NCBI GenBank assembly: GCA_002389905.1
Contig: DGRE01000058.1
Coordinates: 42,589-106,588, forward strand
Direction of reading: 5' to 3'
From: Hungatella sp. UBA4396
GTDB lineage: Bacteria > Bacillota > Clostridia > Lachnospirales > Lachnospiraceae
Length of the DNA: 64,000 nt
Shown here piece by piece: positions 31,151 to 39,390 of this stretch. Both the position numbers and the translations under genes were made by a program. The notes below the pieces were generated by a model. It had not been told where the DNA came from and ran no database searches. It saw only the letters and a list, made by a program, of their open reading frames with translations. The stretch's first letter is position 1. Each line of letters begins with the position of its first letter.

Positions 31151-32371
31151 TTATTTCTTTGTTCCTTCCGGAGATAGAGTCATAAGCCATTTCACCTCGC
31201 CGTCTTCAAAGGTACTGATTGCCACGGATTTCTCCGGATCACCATTTGCATCCATGGTAAAGGTTCCGCCTACCCCTGTAAAGGTCATTCCTGTCATTCC
31301 CTTTATCAGAGAAGCCGTATCAGTTCCGCCGCCGTTTTTGGCAGCGTCCACCAGCATGTAAATGGAGTCATAGTAAAGGGCTGCGCAGGCATTTAAGGTG
31401 TCCTTGCCATACTTTTCCGTATATTTGGTTACGAAATTTACTACAGCAGGAGCAGTATCTTCTGAAGAATAGTGGTTTGTAAAATAGCAGTTCTCAAAGT
31501 TAGCTTCAAAGCCGGCCGTATCGGTGCCATCCCAGCCGTCACCACCCATAATAGCTCCGTCAAAGCCTGCATCCCTTGCCGCACCTACCAGCAGGGGAAC
31601 TGTATCGAGAAATGCGGGATAGAACAGGAAATCGGCTCCTTTTGACACCGCCTGGGAGGTCTGGGAAGAGAAATCCGTATCCTTTGTGGTGCATTCTCCC
31701 ACATATACCACTTCAATTCCGTCTGCTTTTGCATTCTCAATAAATGCGTCCTTTAGGCCGTTGGAATAATCATCATCCTTTGCATAAATAACAGCCGCTT
31801 TTGTCCAGCCCTTTTCCTTTGCGAACTGGGAGGCCATCTTTCCCTGATATGGATCAATAAAACACGCCCTGAAAATTGAGTCACCTTTTAAAGTTACATC
31901 TTTATTGGTAGCTCCCGTAGCAAGGAGGAGCATATTGTCTTTGGAAGCCTGTTCGGCAACGGGAAGAGTAACAGAGGAAAAGAAGCTTCCCACTATGGCA
32001 CCGGGATCTTCCTTCATCAGACTGTTGTAGGCATTGATTGCCTGCTTGCCATCACCGCCGTCATCCACGATTTTTCCGTTGTTTACAATTTCAACCTTAT
32101 AGCCGGAATCTCCGGAGTTGATTTCTTCCACTGCCATGGTAATTGCATTTTGTGCCCCCTCACCATAAACAGCAGAACCTCCTGTAACAGGGCCGAACAC
32201 ACCAATTTTAATGGTTTTGCCGTCCCCTCCCTGTGCAGAAGGCGCTGCTCCCTGAGATGCCGGGGCTGTACTTCCTCCTGCAGCGCTCTGCTGTGCAGAT
32301 GAGCCGCATCCGGCAAGAAGTGCTGCCGCCATTGCTGCAGTAAAAGCTGCGGATAATAACCTTTTTTTCAT
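31151..32371 (-). CDS. livK: Amino-acid ABC transporter substrate-binding lipoprotein (LivK family)
   Basis: A 406-residue type I periplasmic-binding protein with a lipoprotein signal (MKKRLLSAAFTAAMAAALLAG, Cys at 22) and a Ser/Ala/Gln linker to about residue 50. The mature part opens IKIGVFGPVTGGSAVYGEG and has AGVEEINS-like MAVEEINSGDSGYKVE, AVIYAKDDDYSNGLKDAF, DFLFYPAFLDTVPLLVGAARD and YDSIYMLVDAAKNGGGTD. It captures the substrate for LivHMGF. The genes downstream suggest a D-amino acid, D-glutamate or 5-oxoproline rather than leucine; this is inference. First gene of the operon, preceded by a strong promoter and structured leader. Confidence 0.9.
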   Translation of the reverse strand: MKKRLLSAAFTAAMAAALLAGCGSSAQQSAAGGSTAPASQGAAPSAQGGDGKTIKIGVFGPVTGGSAVYGEGAQNAITMAVEEINSGDSGYKVEIVNNGKIVDDGGDGKQAINAYNSLMKEDPGAIVGSFFSSVTLPVAEQASKDNMLLLATGATNKDVTLKGDSIFRACFIDPYQGKMASQFAKEKGWTKAAVIYAKDDDYSNGLKDAFIENAKADGIEVVYVGECTTKDTDFSSQTSQAVSKGADFLFYPAFLDTVPLLVGAARDAGFDGAIMGGDGWDGTDTAGFEANFENCYFTNHYSSEDTAPAVVNFVTKYTEKYGKDTLNACAALYYDSIYMLVDAAKNGGGTDTASLIKGMTGMTFTGVGGTFTMDANGDPEKSVAISTFEDGEVKWLMTLSPEGTKK

Positions 32372-32537
32372 AATCGCTTCCTCCTCAATCTTTTATCATT
32401 CAGACGGGTAGAAAACGAAAACAAGGAGGCTTCCTGCAAAATGCAGGGAAACCTCCTCGTTTTCCATGAAATAAAAAAGAAGCCGCAACCGTACTCTGTA
32501 CGCTTGAGACTCCTTCGTTCTCTCGTCTGATATGTTG
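32372..32537 (-). promoter_or_regulatory. Structured leader of the liv/oxoproline operon, possible attenuator or riboswitch
   Basis: From the likely start near 32537 the RNA can form AGAC/GTCT (loop GAGAGAACGAAGGA), then CGTAC-AGA-GTACG followed by a T-run (CTTCTTTTTTATTT), then a long near-perfect hairpin at 32415-32464 whose loop is flanked by CCTGCA/TGCAGG and whose outer arms are GAAAACGAGGAGG-like. On the minus strand the long hairpin is followed by TTGTTTTCGTTTTC, as in a terminator, ahead of the livK ribosome site. No known riboswitch or T-box signature was recognised. Confidence 0.55.
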
Positions 32538-32542
32538 GTGGC

Positions 32543-32571
32543 ATTATAGCATCCTCATGTTTTAAATTCAA
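32543..32571 (-). promoter_or_regulatory. Promoter of the liv/oxoproline operon
   Basis: On the minus strand TTGAAT (32566-32571), 17 bp, TATAAT (32543-32548). It lies about 170 bp upstream of livK and in the gap after telA. Confidence 0.8.
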
Positions 32572-32692
32572 GAGATTTTGCCAGTTTCACGTTTTTCATG
32601 GTCATAACTTTATTTTCTTAATTTTACAGCTTCAACTTCCTCTGTTTCAAAACCAAAAATCAAGTTTCTGCTGTAAACTGTTTTTATACGTC

Positions 32693-33838
32693 TTACCTGC
32701 TCATCTGCAGAAGCTTTGCCTTTAACTCGCCTTCCAGCCTGCCCAGCTCGCTTTCTGCCTCCCGGCGTCTGGCCCTTCCCTCTTCCTGAATCCGCACTAC
32801 TTCGTCCAGAGTTGTGATCAGGGATTCATTGGTCTTTTTAAGGGTTTCCATATCCACGATTCCCCGTTCCGACTCCTTGGCAGTCTGAATGGTGGAGGTC
32901 TTTAATACCTCCGCATTCTTTTTCAGCAGCTCATTGGTCATATCAGAAACCTCACGCTGGGCTCTGGCCGCCTGCTCGGAGTGGTTGATGCCGATGGCAA
33001 GAACCATCTGGCTTTTCCACAGGGGGATGGTGTTTACCAGGGTGGACTGGATCTTCTCAGTCATTAAGGTGTCATTATTCTGAACCAGACGGATCTGGGG
33101 AGCCATCTGAATGGATATCATCCGGGTAAGCTCCAAATCGTGAAGCTTCTTTTCAAACCGTCCGCACATGGAAGCTAAGTCATTAGCTGCCTGGGCATCC
33201 TCGGGAAGTCCGCTCTTCCCGGCCTTTTCCATCAGCACCGGAAGCTCTTCCCGGCGCACCTTCTCAAGCTTTCTCTTTCCCGCCAGAATATACATGGTGA
33301 GCTCTTTAAAATAAACTGTATTCAAATCATACATCTTATCCAACAAGGCTACATCCTTTAAAAGCTGGATCTGATGGTTCTGTAAAACCTTGCAGATCTG
33401 GTTCACGTTGGTTTCCGCCTTGGCGTACTTGGCCTTCATTCCTTCCAGACGGTTTGTCCCCTTTTTAAACAGGCCGAAAAAGCCCTTGTCCTCTTCTTCT
33501 ATTTCAAAGCCCTTCAGCTCTGTCACCACCTGGGACAGCATCTGCCCCACTTCTCCCAAGTCCTTTGACTTTACATTATCAAGGGCTGACTCGGAGAAAT
33601 CAGCAATCTTTTTCTGGGCTCCTGCTCCGTATTGGAGAACCAGATTTGAATCCTTTAGATCAATTTTTCCTGCAAAATCAGCTACCTGCTTTTCTTCCTC
33701 AGGTGTCAGCACTTCCTTTGGTCCTGCTTCCACTGCCAGCTCTGCGCCCTCAGTTTTCAATTCCGGAACAGCCTCATCCAAGGGTCCCAGGGTCAGTTCC
33801 GGCCCATTGTTTAACATCGCTTCAATATCCTTACTCAT
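32693..33838 (-). CDS. telA: Toxic anion resistance protein TelA family
   Basis: 381 residues from the ATG at 33838 (AGGAGG upstream). Family features are the AGKIDLKDSNLVLQYGAGAQKKIADFSESALDNV block, KGFFGLFKKGTNRLEGMKAKY, the long helical core with LTMYILAGKRKLEKVR, and RMISIQMAPQIRLVQNNDTLMTEKIQSTLVNTIPLWKSQMVLA. The C-terminal 60 residues are a charged coiled coil. TelA proteins are linked to tellurite and envelope-stress resistance; the mechanism is not established. It overlaps the xpaC stop by 8 bp (ATGAGTAA). Confidence 0.92.
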   Translation of the reverse strand: MSKDIEAMLNNGPELTLGPLDEAVPELKTEGAELAVEAGPKEVLTPEEEKQVADFAGKIDLKDSNLVLQYGAGAQKKIADFSESALDNVKSKDLGEVGQMLSQVVTELKGFEIEEEDKGFFGLFKKGTNRLEGMKAKYAKAETNVNQICKVLQNHQIQLLKDVALLDKMYDLNTVYFKELTMYILAGKRKLEKVRREELPVLMEKAGKSGLPEDAQAANDLASMCGRFEKKLHDLELTRMISIQMAPQIRLVQNNDTLMTEKIQSTLVNTIPLWKSQMVLAIGINHSEQAARAQREVSDMTNELLKKNAEVLKTSTIQTAKESERGIVDMETLKKTNESLITTLDEVVRIQEEGRARRREAESELGRLEGELKAKLLQMSR

Positions 33839-35027
33839 GTTTCTTTCCTCCTGTAAAATCACTTACTGCCCATCCATCCTGTTTCAGCATTGTCTGAAGG
33901 ACCGAGGCATCGGTGCTGATGTCCAGGGCAGCGTCCTGATAAAGGTCATCAAGAAGCTGCTCAAAAGCCCTGTTAATAGTGTCTAAGGTTCCTTCAATCT
34001 CCGCCTTGGCAGATGCAATATTAGCCCCCTGGGAACCGGTCCGGTCAAAATCCCGGTATGTGGTCACCAGCTTTGCCGTGGTGGGAAGGTAGTAATCCAT
34101 AAACCGCTCCATCTCATCCATCTGTTCCGGATGCTGGGAAACAGTCTCAAAGATCCGGCGTATCACATCCTCCAGCCGGGAAATCTTCCTGGAAATCACC
34201 TCTCCCGGAATGGCATCGTTGGCCTCCCGCAGAATCCTCAAATAATTCTGCCCTTCGGCCATCATCTGCTCCAGCTCTTCGTTTCTTTTCAGGGCTCCGG
34301 CCTCTCTCTTTTTGGCCTGTTCTTCCAGGGCTTGTACCCGTTCCCTTTCCTTAAGGGCCTTTTGGGACTCCAGGTACTGCTTGTAAGAAGCATCGCCGAG
34401 AATCAGGCAGGTCTTCTGCTCGTCCAGATAAGCCTTTCCCAAGGTTCCAAGCTTAATCATCTTCTGCAGATCTTTTGCTACATATTCCTTAGACTTTCCA
34501 ACGGCTCCTGCCAGCTCCTCTATGCCGCAGTACATCCGCTTTCCGGCCTGCCTGATATAAAGCCTGGCCCTCTTTAACCGTCCGCTCATGGATATGCCTG
34601 CCCGGAGCATGAGACCAAATATCCCTGCCATTGCCAGCAGAAAAACAGAAGCGCCGGTCACTACCCAGAAAACAGGCTTTGCTACCAGCGCCAAAATCCA
34701 CACAACCAAAAGCACCAGAAGCATAATTCCCAGACCAATGCTGCCGAACACCGTATAAAGGATTCCCGCAACACGGCCTGTCTGATTTACTGACACCAGC
34801 TCTCCCTTTTGGGGAACGCGAGGCTCATAGCTTGTCTGAAAAGGCTTGTAGCCTGGCCCATCTGCCTTTGGAGGCTTTTTTACCATGTGGTCTCTGGCCT
34901 CCTCCAGGGCAAAATTAACCGTGGCGGATATTGTTTTGTTCAATTGCTTAAAATCCATGGAATCAATGGCATCCTGCACCGAATCCCGGATCTGTTCTCC
35001 TAAATTTGAAAAATCTTTATTATCCAT
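33831..35027 (-). CDS. xpaC: XpaC family protein (5-bromo-4-chloroindolyl phosphate hydrolysis protein)
   Basis: A 398-residue protein. Residues about 1-80 are polar and helical, two transmembrane helices follow (about 92-115 and 120-145, IGLGIMLLVLLVVWILALVA), then a cytoplasmic part with a winged-helix-like segment (YCGIEELAGAVGKSKEYVAKDLQKMIKLG) and the XpaC coiled-coil core (YLRILREANDAIPGEVISRKISRLEDVIRRIFETV, FMDYYLPTTAKLVTTYRDFD). It forms the usual xpaC-telA pair. Despite the name, an enzymatic activity is not established. Confidence 0.9.
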   Translation of the reverse strand: MDNKDFSNLGEQIRDSVQDAIDSMDFKQLNKTISATVNFALEEARDHMVKKPPKADGPGYKPFQTSYEPRVPQKGELVSVNQTGRVAGILYTVFGSIGLGIMLLVLLVVWILALVAKPVFWVVTGASVFLLAMAGIFGLMLRAGISMSGRLKRARLYIRQAGKRMYCGIEELAGAVGKSKEYVAKDLQKMIKLGTLGKAYLDEQKTCLILGDASYKQYLESQKALKERERVQALEEQAKKREAGALKRNEELEQMMAEGQNYLRILREANDAIPGEVISRKISRLEDVIRRIFETVSQHPEQMDEMERFMDYYLPTTAKLVTTYRDFDRTGSQGANIASAKAEIEGTLDTINRAFEQLLDDLYQDAALDISTDASVLQTMLKQDGWAVSDFTGGKKHE

Positions 35028-35065
35028 TGTCCTGGTCTCCCAAAATCAAACATCATGCAGCTTTT

Positions 35066-35094
35066 ATCATATCACGTATTGCTCCTGTTTACAA
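35066..35094 (-). promoter_or_regulatory. xpaC-telA promoter
   Basis: On the minus strand TTGTAA (35089-35094), 17 bp, TATGAT (35066-35071), 39 bp upstream of the xpaC ATG. Confidence 0.7.
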
Positions 35095-35110
35095 GAAAGT
35101 TCGATTTGTC

Positions 35111-35156
35111 AAACGCCGCCGGAGCAAAGGGCTGACCCTTCCTTCCGGCGGCGTTT
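35111..35156 (-). terminator. GC-rich hairpin after glmM
   Basis: AAACGCCGCCGGA at 35111-35123 pairs with TCCGGCGGCGTTT at 35144-35156, a perfect 13-bp stem with an AGGG/CCCT inner pair. It lies 27 bp after the glmM stop; the T tail is short (GTTTGAC). Confidence 0.7.
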
Positions 35157-35182
35157 TATGATCTTAAATCTGTCAGGAACTA

Positions 35183-36538
35183 TCAGGAAAGGACATGGCC
35201 TTTCTGCTTCATGACTTCGATAACCTGATTCACACATCTTTCGCAGGTTTCCAGCTCAGATGCTTCCACCATAACCCGCACCACTGGCTCTGTACCGGAC
35301 TGGCGCAGCAGGATTCTTCCGTCCTGTCCCAGGCTCTCGGCAACCTTTTTCACCTCTGCCTGAACCGCCTCATCATCCTGAGCTGCAGTCTTGTCGTGAA
35401 CACGGACATTTTTAAGAACCTGAGGATAAATTTCAAGCTCGGAAACCAGCTTGGCAAGGCTTTCCTTCTTCTCCAACAGAACCTCCATCACTTTTAAGGA
35501 GGTCAGAATGCCGTCTCCGGTGGTGGCGTGCTTGCTGAAAATAATATGGCCGGACTGTTCACCGCCCAGACAGTTTCCGTAAGCCGCCATATTCTCATAT
35601 ACGTACTTATCGCCTACTGCCGTTTTATCATACTCAATGCCTTCTCTTTCAAAGGCCTTGTATAATCCGAAATTGGACATGATGGTAGTGACCACCTTAT
35701 TGTTCTTTAAGGTTCCCTGCTCCTTCATGTATTTGCCGCAGATGTATAAAATGGCATCTCCATCCACCACTTCTCCGTTTTCATCCACCGCAATGCACCG
35801 GTCTGCATCACCGTCGTAGGCAAAGCCCACGTCAGCCTTCACATCCTTTACAACCTTCTGAAGGTGCTCGATGTGGGTGGAGCCGCAGTCTGTATTGATA
35901 TTCAAGCCGTTAGGGGAATTGCTGATGACATAAGTCTCGGCTCCCAGGGCGTCAAACACGTTTTTAGCAATGGCAAAAGCGCTTCCGTTTGCACAGTCCA
36001 AAGCCACCTTTTTATTTTTAAAGGATCTGGTTGCAGTAGAAATCAGATAGCCGATATAACGGTTCCTTCCGGCGGCAAAATCCACGGTGCGGCCGATTTT
36101 ATCCCGCTTGGCAAGAGGAAGCTCTCCTTTTTCCCCGTCTAAGTATGCTTCGATCTCTGCGATCACATCCTCTTCCAGCTTTTCTCCCTTTTCATTGATC
36201 ACCTTGATTCCGTTGTCATAATAGGGATTGTGGCTGGCGGAAATCATGATTCCGCAGGAAAAGCCTTCTGTGCGCACCACATAGGATACGCTGGGTGTGG
36301 TGGTAACGTGAAGCAGGTAAACATCAGCTCCGGAAGCCGTAAGGCCTGCAACCAGGGAATATTCAAACATGTAGCTGCTGCGCCTTGTGTCCTTTCCGAT
36401 TACAACTGTACAGGGCTCCTCAGGATTCTTCTGTCCATAATACCACCCCAAAAAGCGGCCTACCTCATAGGCCGCTTCAACGGTCAGATCCACGTTAGCC
36501 TCACCCCGGAAGCCGTCTGTTCCAAAATATTTTCCCAT
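35183..36538 (-). CDS. glmM: Phosphoglucosamine mutase
   Basis: A 451-residue alpha-phosphohexomutase that interconverts glucosamine-6-phosphate and glucosamine-1-phosphate for UDP-GlcNAc and peptidoglycan. Begins GKYFGTDGFRGEANVDLT; the phosphoserine loop is SASHNPYYDNGIK (GIMISASHNP), the metal loop DGDADRCIAVDENG, the sugar loop GGEQSGHIIF and the phosphate-binding loop RQSGTEPVVRVMVEA. Length and motifs are those of GlmM rather than PgcA. Monocistronic with its own promoter and terminator. Confidence 0.95.
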   Translation of the reverse strand: MGKYFGTDGFRGEANVDLTVEAAYEVGRFLGWYYGQKNPEEPCTVVIGKDTRRSSYMFEYSLVAGLTASGADVYLLHVTTTPSVSYVVRTEGFSCGIMISASHNPYYDNGIKVINEKGEKLEEDVIAEIEAYLDGEKGELPLAKRDKIGRTVDFAAGRNRYIGYLISTATRSFKNKKVALDCANGSAFAIAKNVFDALGAETYVISNSPNGLNINTDCGSTHIEHLQKVVKDVKADVGFAYDGDADRCIAVDENGEVVDGDAILYICGKYMKEQGTLKNNKVVTTIMSNFGLYKAFEREGIEYDKTAVGDKYVYENMAAYGNCLGGEQSGHIIFSKHATTGDGILTSLKVMEVLLEKKESLAKLVSELEIYPQVLKNVRVHDKTAAQDDEAVQAEVKKVAESLGQDGRILLRQSGTEPVVRVMVEASELETCERCVNQVIEVMKQKGHVLS

Positions 36539-36623
36539 CTTCTATCTCCTCTTTATTTATTCTGCTGCTCTTATAAAAATATATGTACTGCAGCATATCA
36601 GAAATCATCTTTTTTATCTTTAT

Positions 36624-36652
36624 ATCATAGGGTGTACGTCCTATGATGTAAA
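36624..36652 (-). promoter_or_regulatory. glmM promoter overlapped by a palindrome
   Basis: On the minus strand TTTACA (36647-36652), 17 bp, TATGAT (36624-36629). A perfect inverted repeat, ATCATAGG 36624-36631 and CCTATGAT 36640-36647, covers the -10 and the spacer, as an operator would. Confidence 0.6.
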
Positions 36653-36684
36653 AAACAAGCGGCTTTAATATACCACAAGATAGC

Positions 36685-37461
36685 CTATTTTTCAACCTCC
36701 GGTACTTCGACTGCATAGAGAATGGTCCGTGCATCGTTGAACTCATAGCTGCAGGTCACAAAGGACCAAAGCCTTGCAGGCTCCTCCTCCGGCATATCCA
36801 TGACCAGACCTCCGTCTGTCATATTCACCACATACTGTTGAAAGCTCTCTTCCGTATTAAACTTGGTCATCCTGCGGATTCCCTCCGGAGCCGTATAAAG
36901 GACTGCTATAGGCTTTAAATGCACTTCCTTATCCGGCAGATAGACCGTAATATTCTGATGCTCCTTAAAATATGCCTCTTCCTTGTACTTGATAATGTCC
37001 TTGAACATAGTCCCGTTCTTCATATGATGCCCATATAAAATGTTATGCCTGCCGGAAAAATCCGGTTCACTTTCAAAATCCAGGAAAATGGCTCCTGCCA
37101 CACTGGGATTTCCTTCAAAATCCGTATCCAGATAAGTTTCATTGTTATCGGTCTGGACGATGGGATAATCAATGGACGTATTCTCGATCCTGAGCCAGCC
37201 CTTTACATCGGGATTGATGGCTGCCAGCTCCTCAAACTGGATAGGGGAAACATAGCTTTCTGTCTCCTCTGTTTCGGGAACCGTCTCTGTCGCCGCCTCT
37301 GTTTCCGGGGCAGTGCTTTCCCTGGCTAAGGCTGCCAGGCTCTCGTATTGCTGCTGGGCCCGCTCTCTTCTTAAGTACTCAAAGTAGAGTCCGCCCACTC
37401 CGACAGCAAAAAAGAGGATGCCTAATATAAGAACAATGATAGCTGTTTTTTTCTTTTTCAT
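36685..37461 (-). CDS. srtB: Class B sortase
   Basis: A 258-residue protein with an N-terminal membrane anchor (KKKTAIIVLILGILFFAVGVGG), a Glu/Thr-rich linker (about 45-72) and a sortase beta-barrel from about 75. Catalytic His is in ILYGHHMKNGTMF, Cys in FVTCSYEF and Arg in DARTILYAV, the class B set. Sortase B cleaves an NPxTN-like signal and links the substrate to peptidoglycan. No substrate protein with such a signal was seen in this window. The gene is divergent from the BTAD regulator. Confidence 0.9.
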   Translation of the reverse strand: MKKKKTAIIVLILGILFFAVGVGGLYFEYLRRERAQQQYESLAALARESTAPETEAATETVPETEETESYVSPIQFEELAAINPDVKGWLRIENTSIDYPIVQTDNNETYLDTDFEGNPSVAGAIFLDFESEPDFSGRHNILYGHHMKNGTMFKDIIKYKEEAYFKEHQNITVYLPDKEVHLKPIAVLYTAPEGIRRMTKFNTEESFQQYVVNMTDGGLVMDMPEEEPARLWSFVTCSYEFNDARTILYAVEVPEVEK

Positions 37462-37607
37462 GGCTGCTCCCTTCTTTCTTTATAGATTTGAAGCTGCTAT
37501 CAGTATACATTATTTTTATGATAATCACAATCTTTTCTAAGGCAGCCCTAGACTTTTTCACTATTTTTCTATATACTAAGAGAGAAAATACAACCACGGA
37601 GATGTTT

Positions 37608-38855
37608 ATGAATAATCAAGAATCTATCATTTATGTAAATATGCTGGGGGGCTTCTCCATATCGATTGGAGACAAAATAATTATAGATCAAAATAATCAG
37701 GCCAAAAAACCATGGAGTCTTCTGGAATATCTCATTATTTTCCGGGACCGGGACATCCCGGTGGACGAGCTGATGGACTTATTCTGGAAGGACGATGCCA
37801 GCAACAATCCGGCAGGGGCATTAAAGACCCTGATGTTTCGTGTGCGTAAGCTTTTGGAGCCATTGGGGTATCCTACCCACGAGCTGGTTGTCCAAAACCG
37901 CAAGACCTATGGCTGGACCAAGGAGTTCACTACGGTCTGCGATACAGACCGCTTTGAAGAATTGTGTCTCCGCACGGAAAACACTCTTCTTTCCGAAGAC
38001 GATCTTTTATCTGTCTGCCTGGAAGCCTTCGGGCTCTATAAGGGCAATTTCCTTCCCAAATCTGAGTGGGAGTCCTGGGTCATTCCCATTCACACCCATT
38101 ATCACAGCCTTTACCGTAAGCTGGTTCACAGAACCCTCATTCTTTTGGACAAAAGAAAGGACTTTCCTTCCATCATTGATGTATGCCAGAAGGCCATTAC
38201 CATTGACCCATACGTGGAGGATGCCCATTACTACTTAATCTATGCCTTATTCCAGAGCGGAAACCAGATGAAGGCCATGGAGCATTACCAGCGGGTGACG
38301 GACATGTTCTATAATGAATTTTCCATCACTCCCTCCGTCCAGTTTAAAGAGCTTTACAAGGTGATCAGCGACAAGAAACACGGGATTACTATGGACTTGG
38401 GCACCATACAGGAAGTCCTGCTGGAAGGAAACTCAGACAGCGGCGCCTTTTTCTGCGAGCCTTCCGTATTTAAAGATATTTACCAATTGGAAACAAGAGG
38501 CTCTGAAAGGACCGGAGATTCCGTCTTCCTATGCCTTTTGACCATCAGCAACTTAAAGGGGGAGCTTTTAAAGCCTGCGGTCCAGGCCAGAGCCATGGAT
38601 GAGTTAGGCGAATCCATCCGCAACTCCCTCCGCCGGGGAGACGTATACACCCGGTACAGCGTAAGCCAGTACTTAATGCTTTTACCTACCGCCACTTATG
38701 AAAATGGGGAAATGGTTTTAAAACGGATTGTCCAGACCTTTAAAAAAGAGTATTCCAGAAAAGATCTTTCCATTACCTATTCCCTGCAGAGCATTGCTCC
38801 CGTTCCAGCCGGTTCGAAAGCAAAAACAAAGGAGGCATCTGATGTTACAAGATGA
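37608..38855 (+). CDS. BTAD (SARP-type) transcriptional regulator with degenerate GGDEF-like C-terminus
   Basis: 415 residues from the ATG at 37608 (GGAG six bases before); the longer frame from 37488 runs into the divergent promoter region. N-terminal winged helix (YVNMLGGFSISIGDK, WSLLEYLIIFRDRDIPVDELMDLFW, GALKTLMFRVRKLLEPLG), then a bacterial transcriptional activation domain with TPR-like helices (FPSIIDVCQKAITIDPYVEDAHYYLIYALFQSGNQ). The last 130 residues resemble an inactive GGDEF fold (SIRNSLRRGDVYTRYSVSQYLMLLP). It probably activates transcription in response to an unknown signal; mgsA, coupled to it, is a candidate target or partner. Confidence 0.82.
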   Translation: MNNQESIIYVNMLGGFSISIGDKIIIDQNNQAKKPWSLLEYLIIFRDRDIPVDELMDLFWKDDASNNPAGALKTLMFRVRKLLEPLGYPTHELVVQNRKTYGWTKEFTTVCDTDRFEELCLRTENTLLSEDDLLSVCLEAFGLYKGNFLPKSEWESWVIPIHTHYHSLYRKLVHRTLILLDKRKDFPSIIDVCQKAITIDPYVEDAHYYLIYALFQSGNQMKAMEHYQRVTDMFYNEFSITPSVQFKELYKVISDKKHGITMDLGTIQEVLLEGNSDSGAFFCEPSVFKDIYQLETRGSERTGDSVFLCLLTISNLKGELLKPAVQARAMDELGESIRNSLRRGDVYTRYSVSQYLMLLPTATYENGEMVLKRIVQTFKKEYSRKDLSITYSLQSIAPVPAGSKAKTKEASDVTR

Positions 38856-39315
38856 ATATGTAACGCTCACGTTAAAGAAGAAAAAGAACATCGCGCTCAT
38901 TGCCCATGACAACAAAAAGCAGACCCTCATAGACTGGTGCAAGAAGCATAGGGCGATTCTGGAAAATCACATTCTCTGCGGCACCGGCACAACGGCACGG
39001 ATGATCACCGACCAGACCGGCCTTTCTGTAAAGGGCTATAACAGCGGCCCCTTAGGCGGAGACCAGCAGATCGGTGCAAAGATCGTGGAAGGCGGCATTG
39101 ACCTGGTGATCTTTTTTTCCGATCCCCTTACAGCTCAGCCCCATGATCCGGATGTTAAGGCCCTTCTGCGCATTGCCCAGGTTTATGACATTCCCATGGC
39201 CTGTTCCCGGTCAGCGGCGGATTTCATCATCTCATCCCCGCTCATGGAATCCACTTACGAGCATCAGGTCATTAATTTTAATAAAAACATTTCAGACAGG
39301 GCAAAGACTCTGTAG
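38842..39315 (+). CDS. mgsA: Methylglyoxal synthase
   Basis: 157 residues from the ATG at 38842 (AAAGGAGG upstream), overlapping the 3' end of the regulator gene by 14 bp. Converts dihydroxyacetone phosphate to methylglyoxal and phosphate, a bypass of lower glycolysis. Motifs: NIALIAHDNKKQTLIDWC, the phosphate loop LCGTGTTARMI, SGPLGGDQQIGAKIVEGGIDLVIFFSDPLTAQPHDPDVKALLRIA with the catalytic Asp residues, and IPMACSRSAADFIISSPL. Translational coupling ties its expression to the BTAD regulator. Confidence 0.94.
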   Translation: MLQDEYVTLTLKKKKNIALIAHDNKKQTLIDWCKKHRAILENHILCGTGTTARMITDQTGLSVKGYNSGPLGGDQQIGAKIVEGGIDLVIFFSDPLTAQPHDPDVKALLRIAQVYDIPMACSRSAADFIISSPLMESTYEHQVINFNKNISDRAKTL

Positions 39316-39333
39316 GTACGTCCTTAAAGTAAA

Positions 39334-39384
39334 AATGAGGCAGCTCCCAACCAATCATGGGGGCTGCCTCATTGCTATTTTTTT
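39334..39384. terminator. Bidirectional terminator between mgsA and the HD gene
   Basis: AATGAGGCAGC 39334-39344 pairs with GCTGCCTCATT 39363-39373, followed by GCTATTTTTTT on the plus side and preceded by an A-run that gives T residues on the minus side. Confidence 0.85.
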
Positions 39385-39390
39385 AACAAT

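Noticed and set aside
32368..32571. 67-codon frame across the livK leader as a leader peptide
   Set aside because: It overlaps the promoter and the long hairpin and ends in the livK ribosome site region; composition looks non-coding.
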